In this document: piece by piece, positions 43,049 to 53,800 of the stretch
Position numbering within the stretch: the stretch's first letter is position 1
Layout of the letters: each line of letters starts with the position of its first letter
NCBI GenBank assembly: GCA_040954595.2
Contig: CM082577.2
Span: forward strand, 15,376,001-15,440,000
Source of the DNA: Balanoglossus misakiensis
Taxonomy: Eukaryota; Hemichordata
DNA: 64,000 nt
Direction: 5' to 3'
The notes under the pieces: generated by a model
Databases searched by the model: none
What the model was told of the DNA's origin: nothing
The model's input: the letters and a program-made list of their open reading frames with translations, nothing else
Position numbers and translations under genes: made by a program

Positions 43049-43543
43049 CTAACTAGTTTCTTTCCACTGTGGCCAACGTGGTTCACTGTTTGTGTCAGAA
43101 TCTCTCTGTTTTGCAAGGATTTTGAAATCATAGTGGTGACATGCATAGTGAAAATCAGCTACTTTCAAATGTCCGTCATGTTCATGCTGTAATTGAATTT
43201 TCAAAGCTGGGCTGGCGTGTTTTTTCTTATTTACATAAGTATCACACTTTATACATGTATCTTCATGGGGTTTTTTGAGTCCCGTATTTAGGTCCTCTCT
43301 CACAATTTTACGAAATATCGTATAACTGACAGTTGTTCTTCCCAGAAGAGATTGGTTGGTTATGAACTCTCGGTGTAACTGCGATATACTGTGGGCCGGC
43401 GCCAGGTACGGTTTAAATCGAGGATTCCTGCAGTAGTGAGATTCTACAATTCTGTGCCTGCGTACGTGTTCAGTGATATCAGTCAGCAAATTTGGATTGA
43501 GTTTCCGACGATGCCCTTTGTGTCGGCCCCTTGCATCTGGCAT
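43049..43543 (-). pseudogene. Truncated N-half duplicate, copy 2
   Basis: Counterpart of 11254-11748 inside the same 902-bp duplication. It has drifted at two residues (Asp to Ala in LAPDHS, Arg to Lys in GLRKPHED), which fits relaxed constraint on a broken copy. Confidence 0.85.
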
Positions 43544-43950
43544 CAGACCAGTAAAGTTCCATGTGCATTCCTGGCCCTGGTTTTATTTATGTTTACAGAC
43601 AATATTGCATTTTTGTACAAGTATTTTAATCAACTATAAATTTTGAATGTGTCATTTACCTGAACCGGTCATGTTGACCAGAATGATACATTTCTGCCTT
43701 CACTCACCCTATAAATATGTGATTGAGACATAGGTCATTTGCATAAGCTAACATACCAGAAAGTAAGCATATCTGATGTTTTCCCTGTGTCACTGCCATC
43801 AAAGTAAAAATTAGACGTTGTGTAGAGCAAACTCCAATTTTTTGTTCTCAATAAACATGGATGAATTACATAGAATGTGTTTGTTGTTTACAGTCTTTAA
43901 ATGACACATTAGATTATGCACTTTACAAAACGTTTCTGAGAAACAAGTGA

Positions 43951-44907
43951 CTAACTAGTTTCTTTCCACTGTGGCCAACGTGGTTCACTGTTTGTGTCAG
44001 AATCTCTCTGTTTTGCAAGGATTTTGAAATCATAGTGGTGACATGCATAGTGAAAATCAGCTACTTTCAAATGTCCGTCATGTTCATGCTGTAATTGAAT
44101 TTTCAAAGCTGGGCTGGCGTGTTTTTTCTTATTTACATAAGTATCACACTTTATACATGTATCTTCATGGGGTTTTCTGAGTCCCGTATTTAGGTCCTCT
44201 CTCACAATTTTACGAAATATCGTATAACTGACAGTTGTTCTTCCCAGAAGAGATTGGTTGGTTATGAACTCTCGGTGTAACTGCGATATACTGTGGTCCG
44301 GTGCCAGGTACGGTTTAAATCGAGGATTCCTGCAGTAGTGAGATTCTACAATTCTGTGCCTGCGTACGTGTTCAGTGATATCAGTCAGCAAATTTGGATT
44401 GAGTTTCCGACGATGCCCTTTGTGTCGGCCCCTTGCATCTGGCATCAGACCAGTTGAACAGTGCATCATTTTGCTTAGAACGGTTCTAGTCCGCCTCTCA
44501 CTAATGCCAAATAATTTCAGGAATGCATTTTTGCAGACAGTAACCGTTTCACCGCCTTCATTCACCAGGTGATAACGAACCGATTTCTTGTGTGACTTCA
44601 TCTGCATATCCATCAGTTTGTAGAGCATCAAGTTCTGTTCATTATACACGCGACCATCAAAATATTTTCTCGTGGTGCCTAAAACATGCGTACTCCCAAG
44701 CTTCCGCATACAATTCCCTTGAACGCAGGCGCATTCCAAGGAAAGACTGTCAATATCTGGAAAAGGGCGATTTTTCCTTGGTTTTTGTCTCGGACACGTC
44801 TTTTTAGAATTCCTACGTGGCTTGTTGGCTCGAGCTGACAGTTCGGTTCTGCGTTGCTGCCACACAGGAATGGGTTCCCACGCATAAGCAACTCCCCGGC
44901 AGGCCAT
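43951..44907 (-). CDS. N-terminal transposase-like half, copy 2
   Basis: Counterpart of 12156-13112. The ATG is at 44907 and the product has 318 residues. It differs from copy 1 by Leu to Ile in EPLPVW, Leu to Met in GNCLRKL and Ile to Met in LMDIQMK, all conservative. The Cys cluster, HTH-like segment and CxxC knuckle are unchanged, so the protein may still be functional. Confidence 0.65.
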   Translation of the reverse strand: MACRGVAYAWEPIPVWQQRRTELSARANKPRRNSKKTCPRQKPRKNRPFPDIDSLSLECACVQGNCMRKLGSTHVLGTTRKYFDGRVYNEQNLMLYKLMDMQMKSHKKSVRYHLVNEGGETVTVCKNAFLKLFGISERRTRTVLSKMMHCSTGLMPDARGRHKGHRRKLNPNLLTDITEHVRRHRIVESHYCRNPRFKPYLAPDHSISQLHREFITNQSLLGRTTVSYTIFRKIVREDLNTGLRKPHEDTCIKCDTYVNKKKHASPALKIQLQHEHDGHLKVADFHYACHHYDFKILAKQRDSDTNSEPRWPQWKETS

Positions 44908-44954
44908 GGTCACAGCTGAAGTATTTGTTCAAGTACTGACTGACTAAACGCGGC

Positions 44955-46088
44955 ATGGAACAAACGAACGAACGACTTCACGTTCGGAAAAAAAATCGTT
45001 GCGAGCTGTTGGGTGCATGCCTCTATAGTTGTCGGCAACCGTTCTTTTTTATTGCTAAACAATGCTGTCAGAGCATGGAAGGTGTGGTGGAAAACGAACA
45101 GAGGTTTTGTACGACCAACGATTGGATGGTGCTACATATGGACTTCCACAAGTCATTGCCGGTTCCTAAACTCAGCTCTGAAGACTTTTACTTTAAATCG
45201 AAATTGCAAATGAAGCTCCTTGGAATTTACAACGGGACAACGGAAAAGATGCATTGTTATGTATGGACAGAGCTCGATAGCAGAAAGTCTCCCGATGAAG
45301 TTATTACCTGTCTAAATCACTTTTTTTATAACTCGGGTGTGACCAGCAGACATGCAGTTATTTACAGCGACAACTGCCGTGCCGAATTCAAGTGTGGGAA
45401 GTTAATGTTTTACTATGACTATCTGTTACGAAAGGGCGTGTTTCGACGAATTGACTATAAAACTCTTGTGGCTGGACACACGTACTCCACCTGTGACCGA
45501 GTTTTTGCGTCCATTGAAAGGCATGCAAGTCGTTTCCAGAGTATAGAGACACCTCACGATTGGACATCTGTGATTCGAGGATCTTCTCTGAATGGGAACA
45601 TTGGAGTTACGGAGATGACTCACAGAGACTTTTTCAATTATTCTGATTTCCTGAAAAATGAGTACGTTGTGCGTTATGCAGATACAAACAATGTAACTTT
45701 TTACTACCAAGCCATGCACTATTTTAATTTTGGAGAAGGAGAAAGGCTTGATACCGACGGCAACCTCAGAACATTTAGTCATGCAGATAAAGTTTGGGTG
45801 AGAACATCTCTAGATCCAAGCGAGACCCCGATTGTAGTCGACTTTAGAAAGAAGAAGCAGAACCGGCGTTTACAAGATTGTACGCTGAACAAACTTTATC
45901 AGGAACGTCGACCACTGGCGAGCAAAGTTTGGCGGGATCTTCAGAGTTTAGCCAAAAATTACCTGTCTCCGGAGGCAATAGAATTTTATAGGAATCTACC
46001 GCTTCAGGAGAGTAGTGGCACCTCTGCAGACCCGTACGCCTTTCATGATGATGACGACGACGATGATGATGATATGGGCGGTGGTTGA
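44955..46088 (+). CDS. C-terminal DDE/D-like half, copy 2
   Basis: The 377-residue product is identical to that of 13160-14293, with all candidate acidic residues (D63, D139, D181, E188) present. One base after the coding region differs: copy 2 reads TTGAATAAAC, creating an AATAAA overlapping the stop codon (46088-46093), where copy 1 has GAACAAAC. A signal overlapping the stop could shorten the transcript 3' end. Confidence 0.65.
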   Translation: MEQTNERLHVRKKNRCELLGACLYSCRQPFFFIAKQCCQSMEGVVENEQRFCTTNDWMVLHMDFHKSLPVPKLSSEDFYFKSKLQMKLLGIYNGTTEKMHCYVWTELDSRKSPDEVITCLNHFFYNSGVTSRHAVIYSDNCRAEFKCGKLMFYYDYLLRKGVFRRIDYKTLVAGHTYSTCDRVFASIERHASRFQSIETPHDWTSVIRGSSLNGNIGVTEMTHRDFFNYSDFLKNEYVVRYADTNNVTFYYQAMHYFNFGEGERLDTDGNLRTFSHADKVWVRTSLDPSETPIVVDFRKKKQNRRLQDCTLNKLYQERRPLASKVWRDLQSLAKNYLSPEAIEFYRNLPLQESSGTSADPYAFHDDDDDDDDDMGGG

Positions 46089-46247
46089 ATAAACTGTCCT
46101 TTTCATGACGACAGTGATTTTGGATATTTGATGTGCGTGCACAGTTTATATGTAATATTTTCACACGAACGAGTTTTGACTGAATTTGATTAAAGAATGT
46201 ACTCGATAATTAACAAATGTGCTGAATCGTGGTTATTATGTTGTTAA

Positions 46248-46290
46248 TTTTTGTTTGTTTGTTTGTTTGTTTGTTTGTTTGTTTGTTTGT
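46248..46290. repeat. (TTTG)n microsatellite, copy 2
   Basis: Same tract as 14453-14494, with the same apparent length. Confidence 0.95.
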
Positions 46291-46422
46291 AAACAATTTC
46301 CGTTCATTCAACTGGCTACAAAGTTGGATTTTTGTACTGGGAAGCGATAAACTCGCACATCAAAACCGGGGAGACTCGATCATTTTTCCCTGCAGGTAGC
46401 CTGAAAAGCACCCGGGCAGAGA

Positions 46423-46495
46423 TTACGTCATATATGGTCCACTTTAATACGAAATTATGCAAATGTGACATTTCACGGAAACGGCGTATATAAAA
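46423..46495 (+). promoter_or_regulatory. SET-gene promoter, copy 2
   Basis: CRE-like TTACGTCAT (46423-46431), octamer ATGCAAAT (46457-46464) and TATATAAAAG starting at 46487 are all kept unchanged relative to copy 1. Confidence 0.7.
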
Positions 46496-46587
46496 GCGAC
46501 CCTGGGCTATTGTTCGGAATGCGTCATCGACGAGAGAGTGACTGATAATTCTTCTACCTCGAGTCAACCATTCTGTATATACTGAAC

Positions 46588-47925
46588 ATGGCTAGCTGGC
46601 GCAGGAAGAGACAAGGCAATGTGCGGTCTGTAATCAACGAACGGCACCGCTCAGTTCAGTGTCCCTTTCTTCAAAAGTGGATCGGTGAGCAATTGGTATT
46701 TTCAGGTCGTTCAGAGGATGAAGTCCAGTCCAGTACTGTATTTGAGAGCTACAAATGTTGGGTTGAAAACTATTCGTCGGCGGACAATCAAGTAATGATT
46801 ATGGTTACTAAAGCTCGATTTTTCAAGGTGAGAATGATCGCATTTTTCTTTCCCCCCCCCCCCCTCCCTCCCTCCCTCCCCCAAGGGACTCGTTTTCTGT
46901 CTCTTTTAAACCTGTAACTTAACGAAAAGGAAGTTTTTCACATATCTCTTCGTTGACACTATAGCAATTTGGAGCGCGGATGCTTCAAGAGAAGAGCGTT
47001 ACCAAATCAAAGTCGGCCGGGGTTAATATTTATAGAGGTGTTCGTCTGAAAGCTGGTTCGCGAAGAATCTCAACGGGGAAACCTGAGCACAGTGTACTTC
47101 AGACCAGGGCAAGGGCATTTCTTGATGACGCCAGCGTGACCGTTCCGATCGAGGTAAGAATGGTGTTTTGTTTGGACTAGGACAATAGAACGTTGCAATG
47201 AGTGTGTCAATGGGTGTCCAAGTGCAAACGTGGTCTGCTTCTGTCCACAAATGCCATTAATTTTTGGCAGGATTTATAAAATTGTCAATGAAGAATACAA
47301 AAATGAAAAACAACAGTTAATAGCAAACTGGTAGGATTGCAAGGGCTTGTAAAACGGTACACACTGTACCAGGAAGTTTGCAACACTAATGAAGAATGTA
47401 TATGATATATTTAGGTGAGAACTGTTCGCGATCGCCGGGACGCAGGACGGTGCGCGTTTTCGACGAGGGATATTCAAGCCTGGGACGTCGTCTGCGAATA
47501 CCGGGGCACGGTTATTAGCGTTGAAGAAGCTAGTCGGCGTGATGAGCTTTACAGGGCAGAGGGGAAACGACCACGCATGTTCCATCTCTACATTGGAAAG
47601 AGACACGTTGTGTGAGTGTATCACTTAGTCGAATATATGGTCATATATTGCAAAGCATCTGTCGAAATAGAAAACGTAATATTGTCTATATTTTCCTCAT
47701 TAACGCAGCATTGACGGATACGATGTCCCAGCCGGTGAAGAAAATTTAGCAGGCCTAATAAATCACAGTCAGCAGAACGCCAACTTGGTACCGGTTCGGA
47801 TCGGAGAGCGCCTGGTTTTCTTTGCAACCAGGAATCTTTGTCAGGGAGTAGAGCTTTTGTATGATTACGGTGACGGGGGTGAAGAGGATTTCTTCAGTGG
47901 TTCTCAAACTTTTCCTGAAAATTAA
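46588..47925 (+). CDS. Winged helix-SET methyltransferase, copy 2
   Basis: Exons are 46588-46827, 46965-47153, 47415-47611 and 47709-47925. All splice sites are kept and the coding exons appear identical to copy 1. Intron 1 differs only in the length of its C/T-rich tract. The intact state of both copies argues for selection or for very recent duplication. Confidence 0.8.
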
Positions 47926-48828
47926 GGCATTAACACATCAACGCTTCGGGGTGTCGTAACGGCGGCGCGGCGGGGGGGGGGGGGACGTGAAAATGTTTGT
48001 ATCAGGAACAAAATTCCCGTGCAAATCACCTTGATCCGGGTGGGTGGACTATTCGCGACAAATGTTGAAATCATACAAAGCATTTTACTTAATTAACCCA
48101 TTTTTTTCATTTATTTGTTTACAGTTTACAACGTCATAGAGAAGTTGAACTAGAGACTGGATCAGCGTGGGTGACACCATAGTACACCAATGTTTTCTTC
48201 AGTTTGATTCAATTGTAATTTAAAACTGAGATTGCCTAACGCTTTCCCAGATTTTTTTAACCACTGAGAAACTGTGGGTTTTTTTCTGGGTTTTGGTGCG
48301 AGGTGATCTCAGTCAGTGGTGTTAATTTAATTAATCATTTTCTTTTCCTATTTACGTCGACTGAAATGTATTTTGATAGGTGATAGTCATACCATAAAAA
48401 AAATCTTACGGCGCGACTGCCAAAATGTACATTTATTTGTCCGTTCCAAGTTATTTTGTGTATGTGTGATGGGTGCCGGTGACTGTGCAGGGTTGATTTC
48501 CCTAGAGCGACTGTTATATTCGTTTTCCAACGATGATGAATTTACATGTTATTTGCTTGGCATTTTGACGCAGAGACACTTCTGAAAACACAAACCTATT
48601 AATTATGCCACGGGTGTAAATTGATCACATTAAAAGAGGCTTTAGACGTTTGCCGCGAGCTCCTGGTGGGCAGAATCTTGTCAGCCCAAATTTGACTATA
48701 AGTACATAGCCAATGATGTGACGCTCTCCCACATCCTTCGCCGCGCCTTTTCGCTGATTTACAGCATCTTGCGTAAACACTGTCATTTGATCTTGCTTGG
48801 CAGAAGTCAACTTGCTCTATACTACATT

Positions 48829-50346
48829 ATGGCGGCCAAGCTCAACTGCATATCAGATAATGCCAAGGAGCGTTTGAGAGGCATCCTCGCCAGAAGGAGT
48901 CGCGTTTCCGGTGACTGTGTGCTCTGGACGGGTGCAGCTTGTCGAAACGGCTATGGCTCTATTACGTTCAGAGATGAGAACACTCTAACCGCCTATGTCC
49001 ATCACATTGCACTCCTAATTAACGGAGTGCAATTGGTGGGCAGGCGGTTAGAGTGTTCTCATCTTTGCAACGAAAAGCTATGCATCCGCCCAGAGCACAT
49101 TGTCCAGGAAACGCGACTCCTAAACATTTCACGAAAGACGTGCTTTAAATCCCCAAAAGGGGAGTGTCACCACGATCCCAGGTGCCTAAGGTGAGTAATC
49201 CTCTTCTCATTTGATATGTATTGTGTGACCCTGCAGTTGAAACGCTTTCATCAATAATTTGCGGCGCGTGGGTAATCTCGGTGTTATTGACAATGCAGCC
49301 GGCCCAAACATTTTTAAATTAACACTGTTTCTGACTGTATTAACGAAATGTCCAATTTGCAAGTAGCCTATAGACAACCCTTTTGAATGAGTTTTGTCTC
49401 GTTGAGATTTTATACATAAGGAACAATCTAGATTTATTTTAGAAGACACTGTTCTTTTAAAACAGCTAGCATAATACAGCTAAATTTCGGAATTTCCGGA
49501 CAATTTTCGGAATTCCTTTTAAATTTGAGAAATTTTTCATCAGATATAAGTGTTACTATTTATTGGACATGTTTTTATCATTGTTTACTTTTTAAGGTCA
49601 TTCTCACCCCCCCCCCCCCCAAAAAAAGCCGCTTTAGGCTTCATGTTCAGTAAAAAATCTGGAAAGTTCAGCTGAATTTTACACTGATCACACATTTTTG
49701 GGAAGGTCTGGCGCAAAATAAAGGATGACAAATGTAAATCTAATGTCACATTTGTAAACCTCTAAGTATTGTACACTCATTCTATTAAGTATATGCAAAT
49801 AGTACGGATAATTTTTTCGGAATGTGGAATTCCGAAATTAGTTCGGAACGTGTTAGCAGTGAAGAGATCACCACTGAGGGTTGGAAGGCCTTGCCAGAAA
49901 TTAACGCGTAAAGTACGCCCTCACAGGCCATGTAAACAAGGTCAAATAAGGCCGTCTGGCAAACGAATGATTAATTCAACGCGCCATTTGAGCCGAGCTG
50001 AGTTGGTCTGAGTTGCGTATCACACAGACTTAGGCTGAATGTCAGTGGAGTAACCAGTCCGTTTTAGATTTACCAATGATGTGAATTTAATTTCTTCACC
50101 CAGAAAAACAGAACACAACTTGTCTGCAACATGATGCTGGAGGTGACACATGACAGAGAAGTGGATCCGCGTTGTCAACACAGATGCCAGCATTCAAAAG
50201 GGGAGTGCCACCTGCTAAAATCAACTCATCTGCTGTTGGCCCATTTTACCTGTGGCAACTGTTCAGAGGAGACAACGTTTATTCCGTGCAAGCCAACACG
50301 CAATGTTGGGGTCTACCTGTCAACACAGATGCAAGCATTCATGTGA
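48829..50346 (+). CDS. His-Me finger endonuclease-like protein, copy 2
   Basis: Exon 1 is 48829-49190. Exon 2 starts at 50104 (short form, stop at 50134) or 50112 (long Cys/His-rich form, stop at 50346). The coding sequence is the same as copy 1, including H78 and N99. Confidence 0.7.
48972..49064. repeat. 93-bp inverted repeat in the endonuclease gene, copy 2
   Basis: Perfect outer 22-bp arms (48972-48993 and 49043-49064) and inner 10-bp arms, unchanged from copy 1. Confidence 0.95.
49482..49840. mobile_element. Possible MITE-like segment, copy 2
   Basis: Counterpart of 17694-18049 with the same TTCGGAA inverted ends. It is three bases longer through the C-run. Confidence 0.35.
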
Positions 50347-50506
50347 GTGAGTATCAGGACTGACCTTGTATTTGCTGAATAATTCATAATGCCTATTTTA
50401 GAATTCTTAGAGGCATTTGGAGTTCATTGCCTGGTCAACCAAACTACACCCCTTAACAGCTGAAACAAAATGCGTATTGTGTTCATTCATTCATTGCATC
50501 AATATA
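50176..50506 (+). repeat. Diverged satellite monomer, copy 2
   Basis: Counterpart of 18385-18715 with the same ordered blocks of satellite homology. It has not been homogenised with the flanking array although it lies about 300 bp from it. Confidence 0.8.
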
Positions 50507-50811
50507 TATAGGCAACATGAGTATCAAGTAGCACTATTTGTTTACGATTGTATTCATGAAAACTTCCCACTAACAATTCCACAGTTAATATTGAACACAT
50601 TTATCCAACAAGGTCAAAAGAAAAAGGGAATCTTCTGGTTCCAAAATACGCCACAAATGTGGGTCAACATACAGTGAAATATTATGGTGCTCAAATATGC
50701 AACATATCAAATCTGTCTCATCAAAGTCATGCTTTAAAAAAGAATTGAAAAGGTATTATTTATCCATTTGACTGCTGTATTTTCAGAAGGAAAACAAACT
50801 GAATTTGGTTT
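50506..50811 (+). pseudogene. Decayed LINE 3' end, copy 2
   Basis: Same frameshifted reverse-transcriptase tail as 18715-19020, followed directly by array C. Confidence 0.6.
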
Positions 50812-50817
50812 TTCAAG

Positions 50818-53800
50818 TACCTTATATTTTCTGTAAAATAGACATTTAATTGGCAAGCCGTCCTGCATCAATTATTAATTGTGTACATGCACTAAAGCGC
50901 CCTCACTGCTGGGTGTGTTGTATGGTCTTTAACCCTGTTTCAAATTAGAGTACTTTCTGCAATTTCAAGACAGATCTTACGTGCCATTGGAGAGCTCCAT
51001 TGACTGGTCATTCATACTGTTTTCATTCATTCATTGCGGCATCAATATATTTTATCTATTCTAGCCAAAGAGCTTGGCACCTGTTGAAATGAACTCATCT
51101 GCTGTGGGCCAGTTTATTGGTGGCAGTTGAGCTGAGGAGAGCACCTTCCTTCCCGGCACGCCACCAAGTAAAGTTCCACGCCGCCCACCACAGATGCCAG
51201 CATTCATTCATGCGAGTGAGTGTAATTGCAAATTTGCCTATTCTAGATCTGTAATGGAAATGGAGAAAGTACCTTATATTTTCTGTAAAATAGACATTTA
51301 ATTGGCAAGCCGTCCTGCATCAATTATTAATTGTGTACATGCACTAAAGCGCCCTCACTGCTGGGTGTGTTGTATGGTCTTTAACCCTGTTTCAAATTAG
51401 AGTACTTTCTGCAATTTCAAGACAGATCTTACGTGCCATTGGAGAGCTCCATTGACTGGTCATTCATACTGTTTTCATTCATTCATTGCGGCATCAATAT
51501 ATTTTATCTATTCTAGCCAAAGAGCTTGGCACCTGTTGAAATGAACTCATCTGCTGTGGGCCAGTTTATTGGTGGCAGTTGAGCTGAGGAGAGCACCTTC
51601 CTTCCCGGCACGCCACCAAGTAAAGTTCCACGCCGCCCACCACAGATGCCAGCATTCATTCATGCGAGTGAGTGTAATTGCAAATTTGCCTATTCTAGAT
51701 CTGTAATGGAAATGGAGAAAGTACCTTATATTTTCTGTAAAATAGACATTTAATTGGCAAGCCGTCCTGCATCAATTATTAATTGTGTACATGCACTAAA
51801 GCGCCCTCACTGCTGGGTGTGTTGTATGGTCTTTAACCCTGTTTCAAATTAGAGTACTTTCTGCAATTTCAAGACAGATCTTACGTGCCATTGGAGAGCT
51901 CCATTGACTGGTCATTCATACTGTTTTCATTCATTCATTGCGGCATCAATATATTTTATCTATTCTAGCCAAAGAGCTTGGCACCTGTTGAAATGAACTC
52001 ATCTGCTGTGGGCCAGTTTATTGGTGGCAGTTGAGCTGAGGAGAGCACCTTCCTTCCCGGCACGCCACCAAGTAAAGTTCCACGCCGCCCACCACAGATG
52101 CCAGCATTCATTCATGCGAGTGAGTGTAATTGCAAATTTGCCTATTCTAGATCTGTAATGGAAATGGAGAAAGTACCTTATATTTTCTGTAAAATAGACA
52201 TTTAATTGGCAAGCCGTCCTGCATCAATTATTAATTGTGTACATGCACTAAAGCGCCCTCACTGCTGGGTGTGTTGTATGGTCTTTAACCCTGTTTCAAA
52301 TTAGAGTACTTTCTGCAATTTCAAGACAGATCTTACGTGCCATTGGAGAGCTCCATTGACTGGTCATTCATACTGTTTTCATTCATTCATTGCGGCATCA
52401 ATATATTTTATCTATTCTAGCCAAAGAGCTTGGCACCTGTTGAAATGAACTCATCTGCTGTGGGCCAGTTTATTGGTGGCAGTTGAGCTGAGGAGAGCAC
52501 CTTCCTTCCCGGCACGCCACCAAGTAAAGTTCCACGCCGCCCACCACAGATGCCAGCATTCATTCATGCGAGTGAGTGTAATTGCAAATTTGCCTATTCT
52601 AGATCTGTAATGGAAATGGAGAAAGTACCTTATATTTTCTGTAAAATAGACATTTAATTGGCAAGCCGTCCTGCATCAATTATTAATTGTGTACATGCAC
52701 TAAAGCGCCCTCACTGCTGGGTGTGTTGTATGGTCTTTAACCCTGTTTCAAATTAGAGTACTTTCTGCAATTTCAAGACAGATCTTACGTGCCATTGGAG
52801 AGCTCCATTGACTGGTCATTCATACTGTTTTCATTCATTCATTGCGGCATCAATATATTTTATCTATTCTAGCCAAAGAGCTTGGCACCTGTTGAAATGA
52901 ACTCATCTGCTGTGGGCCAGTTTATTGGTGGCAGTTGAGCTGAGGAGAGCACCTTCTTTCCCGGCACGCCACCAAGTAAAGTTCCACGCCGCCCACCACA
53001 GATGCCAGCATTCATTCATGCGAGTGAGTGTAATTGCAAATTTGCCTATTTACGTGCCATTGGAGAGCTCCATTGACTGGTCATTCATACTGTTTTCATT
53101 CATTCATTGCGGCATCAATATATTTTATCTATTCTAGCCAAAGAGCTTGGCACCTGTTGAAATGAACTCATCTGCTGTGGGCCAGTTTATTGGTGGCAGT
53201 TGAGCTGAGGAGAGCACCTTCCTTCCCGGCACGCCACCAAGTAAAGTTCCACGCCGCCCACCACAGATGCCAGCATTCATTCATGCGAGTGAGTGTAATT
53301 GCAAATTTGCCTATTCTAGATCTGTAATGGAAATGGAGAAAGTACCTTATATTTTCTGTAAAATAGACATTTAATTGGCAAGCCGTCCTGCATCAATTAT
53401 TAATTGTGTACATGCACTAAAGCGCCCTCACTGCTGGGTGTGTTGTATGGTCTTTAACCCTGTTTCAAATTAGAGTACTTTCTGCAATTTCAAGACAGAT
53501 CTTACGTGCCATTGGAGAGCTCCATTGACTGGTCATTCATACTGTTTTCATTCATTCATTGCGGCATCAATATATTTTATCTATTCTAGCCAAAGAGCTT
53601 GGCACCTGTTGAAATGAACTCATCTGCTGTGGGCCAGTTTATTGGTGGCAGTTGAGCTGAGGAGAGCACCTTCCTTCCCGGCACGCCACCAAGTAAAGTT
53701 CCACGCCGCCCACCACAGATGCCAGCATTCATTCATGCGAGTGAGTGTAATTGCAAATTTGCCTATTCTAGAATTCTTACGTGCCATTGGAGAGCTCCAT

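Larger units (their letters stand above)
42662..50817. other. Gene cassette, copy 2
   Basis: Near-identical to 10867-19026, offset by 31,795 bp at the left and 31,791 bp at the right. Offsets change only at homopolymers: C-run near 46853 (-2), G-run near 47973 (-5) and C-run near 49608 (+3). A few substitutions fall mainly in the N-half gene and the truncated copy. The flanks are the same satellite types as the right side of copy 1, on both sides. Confidence 0.95.
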
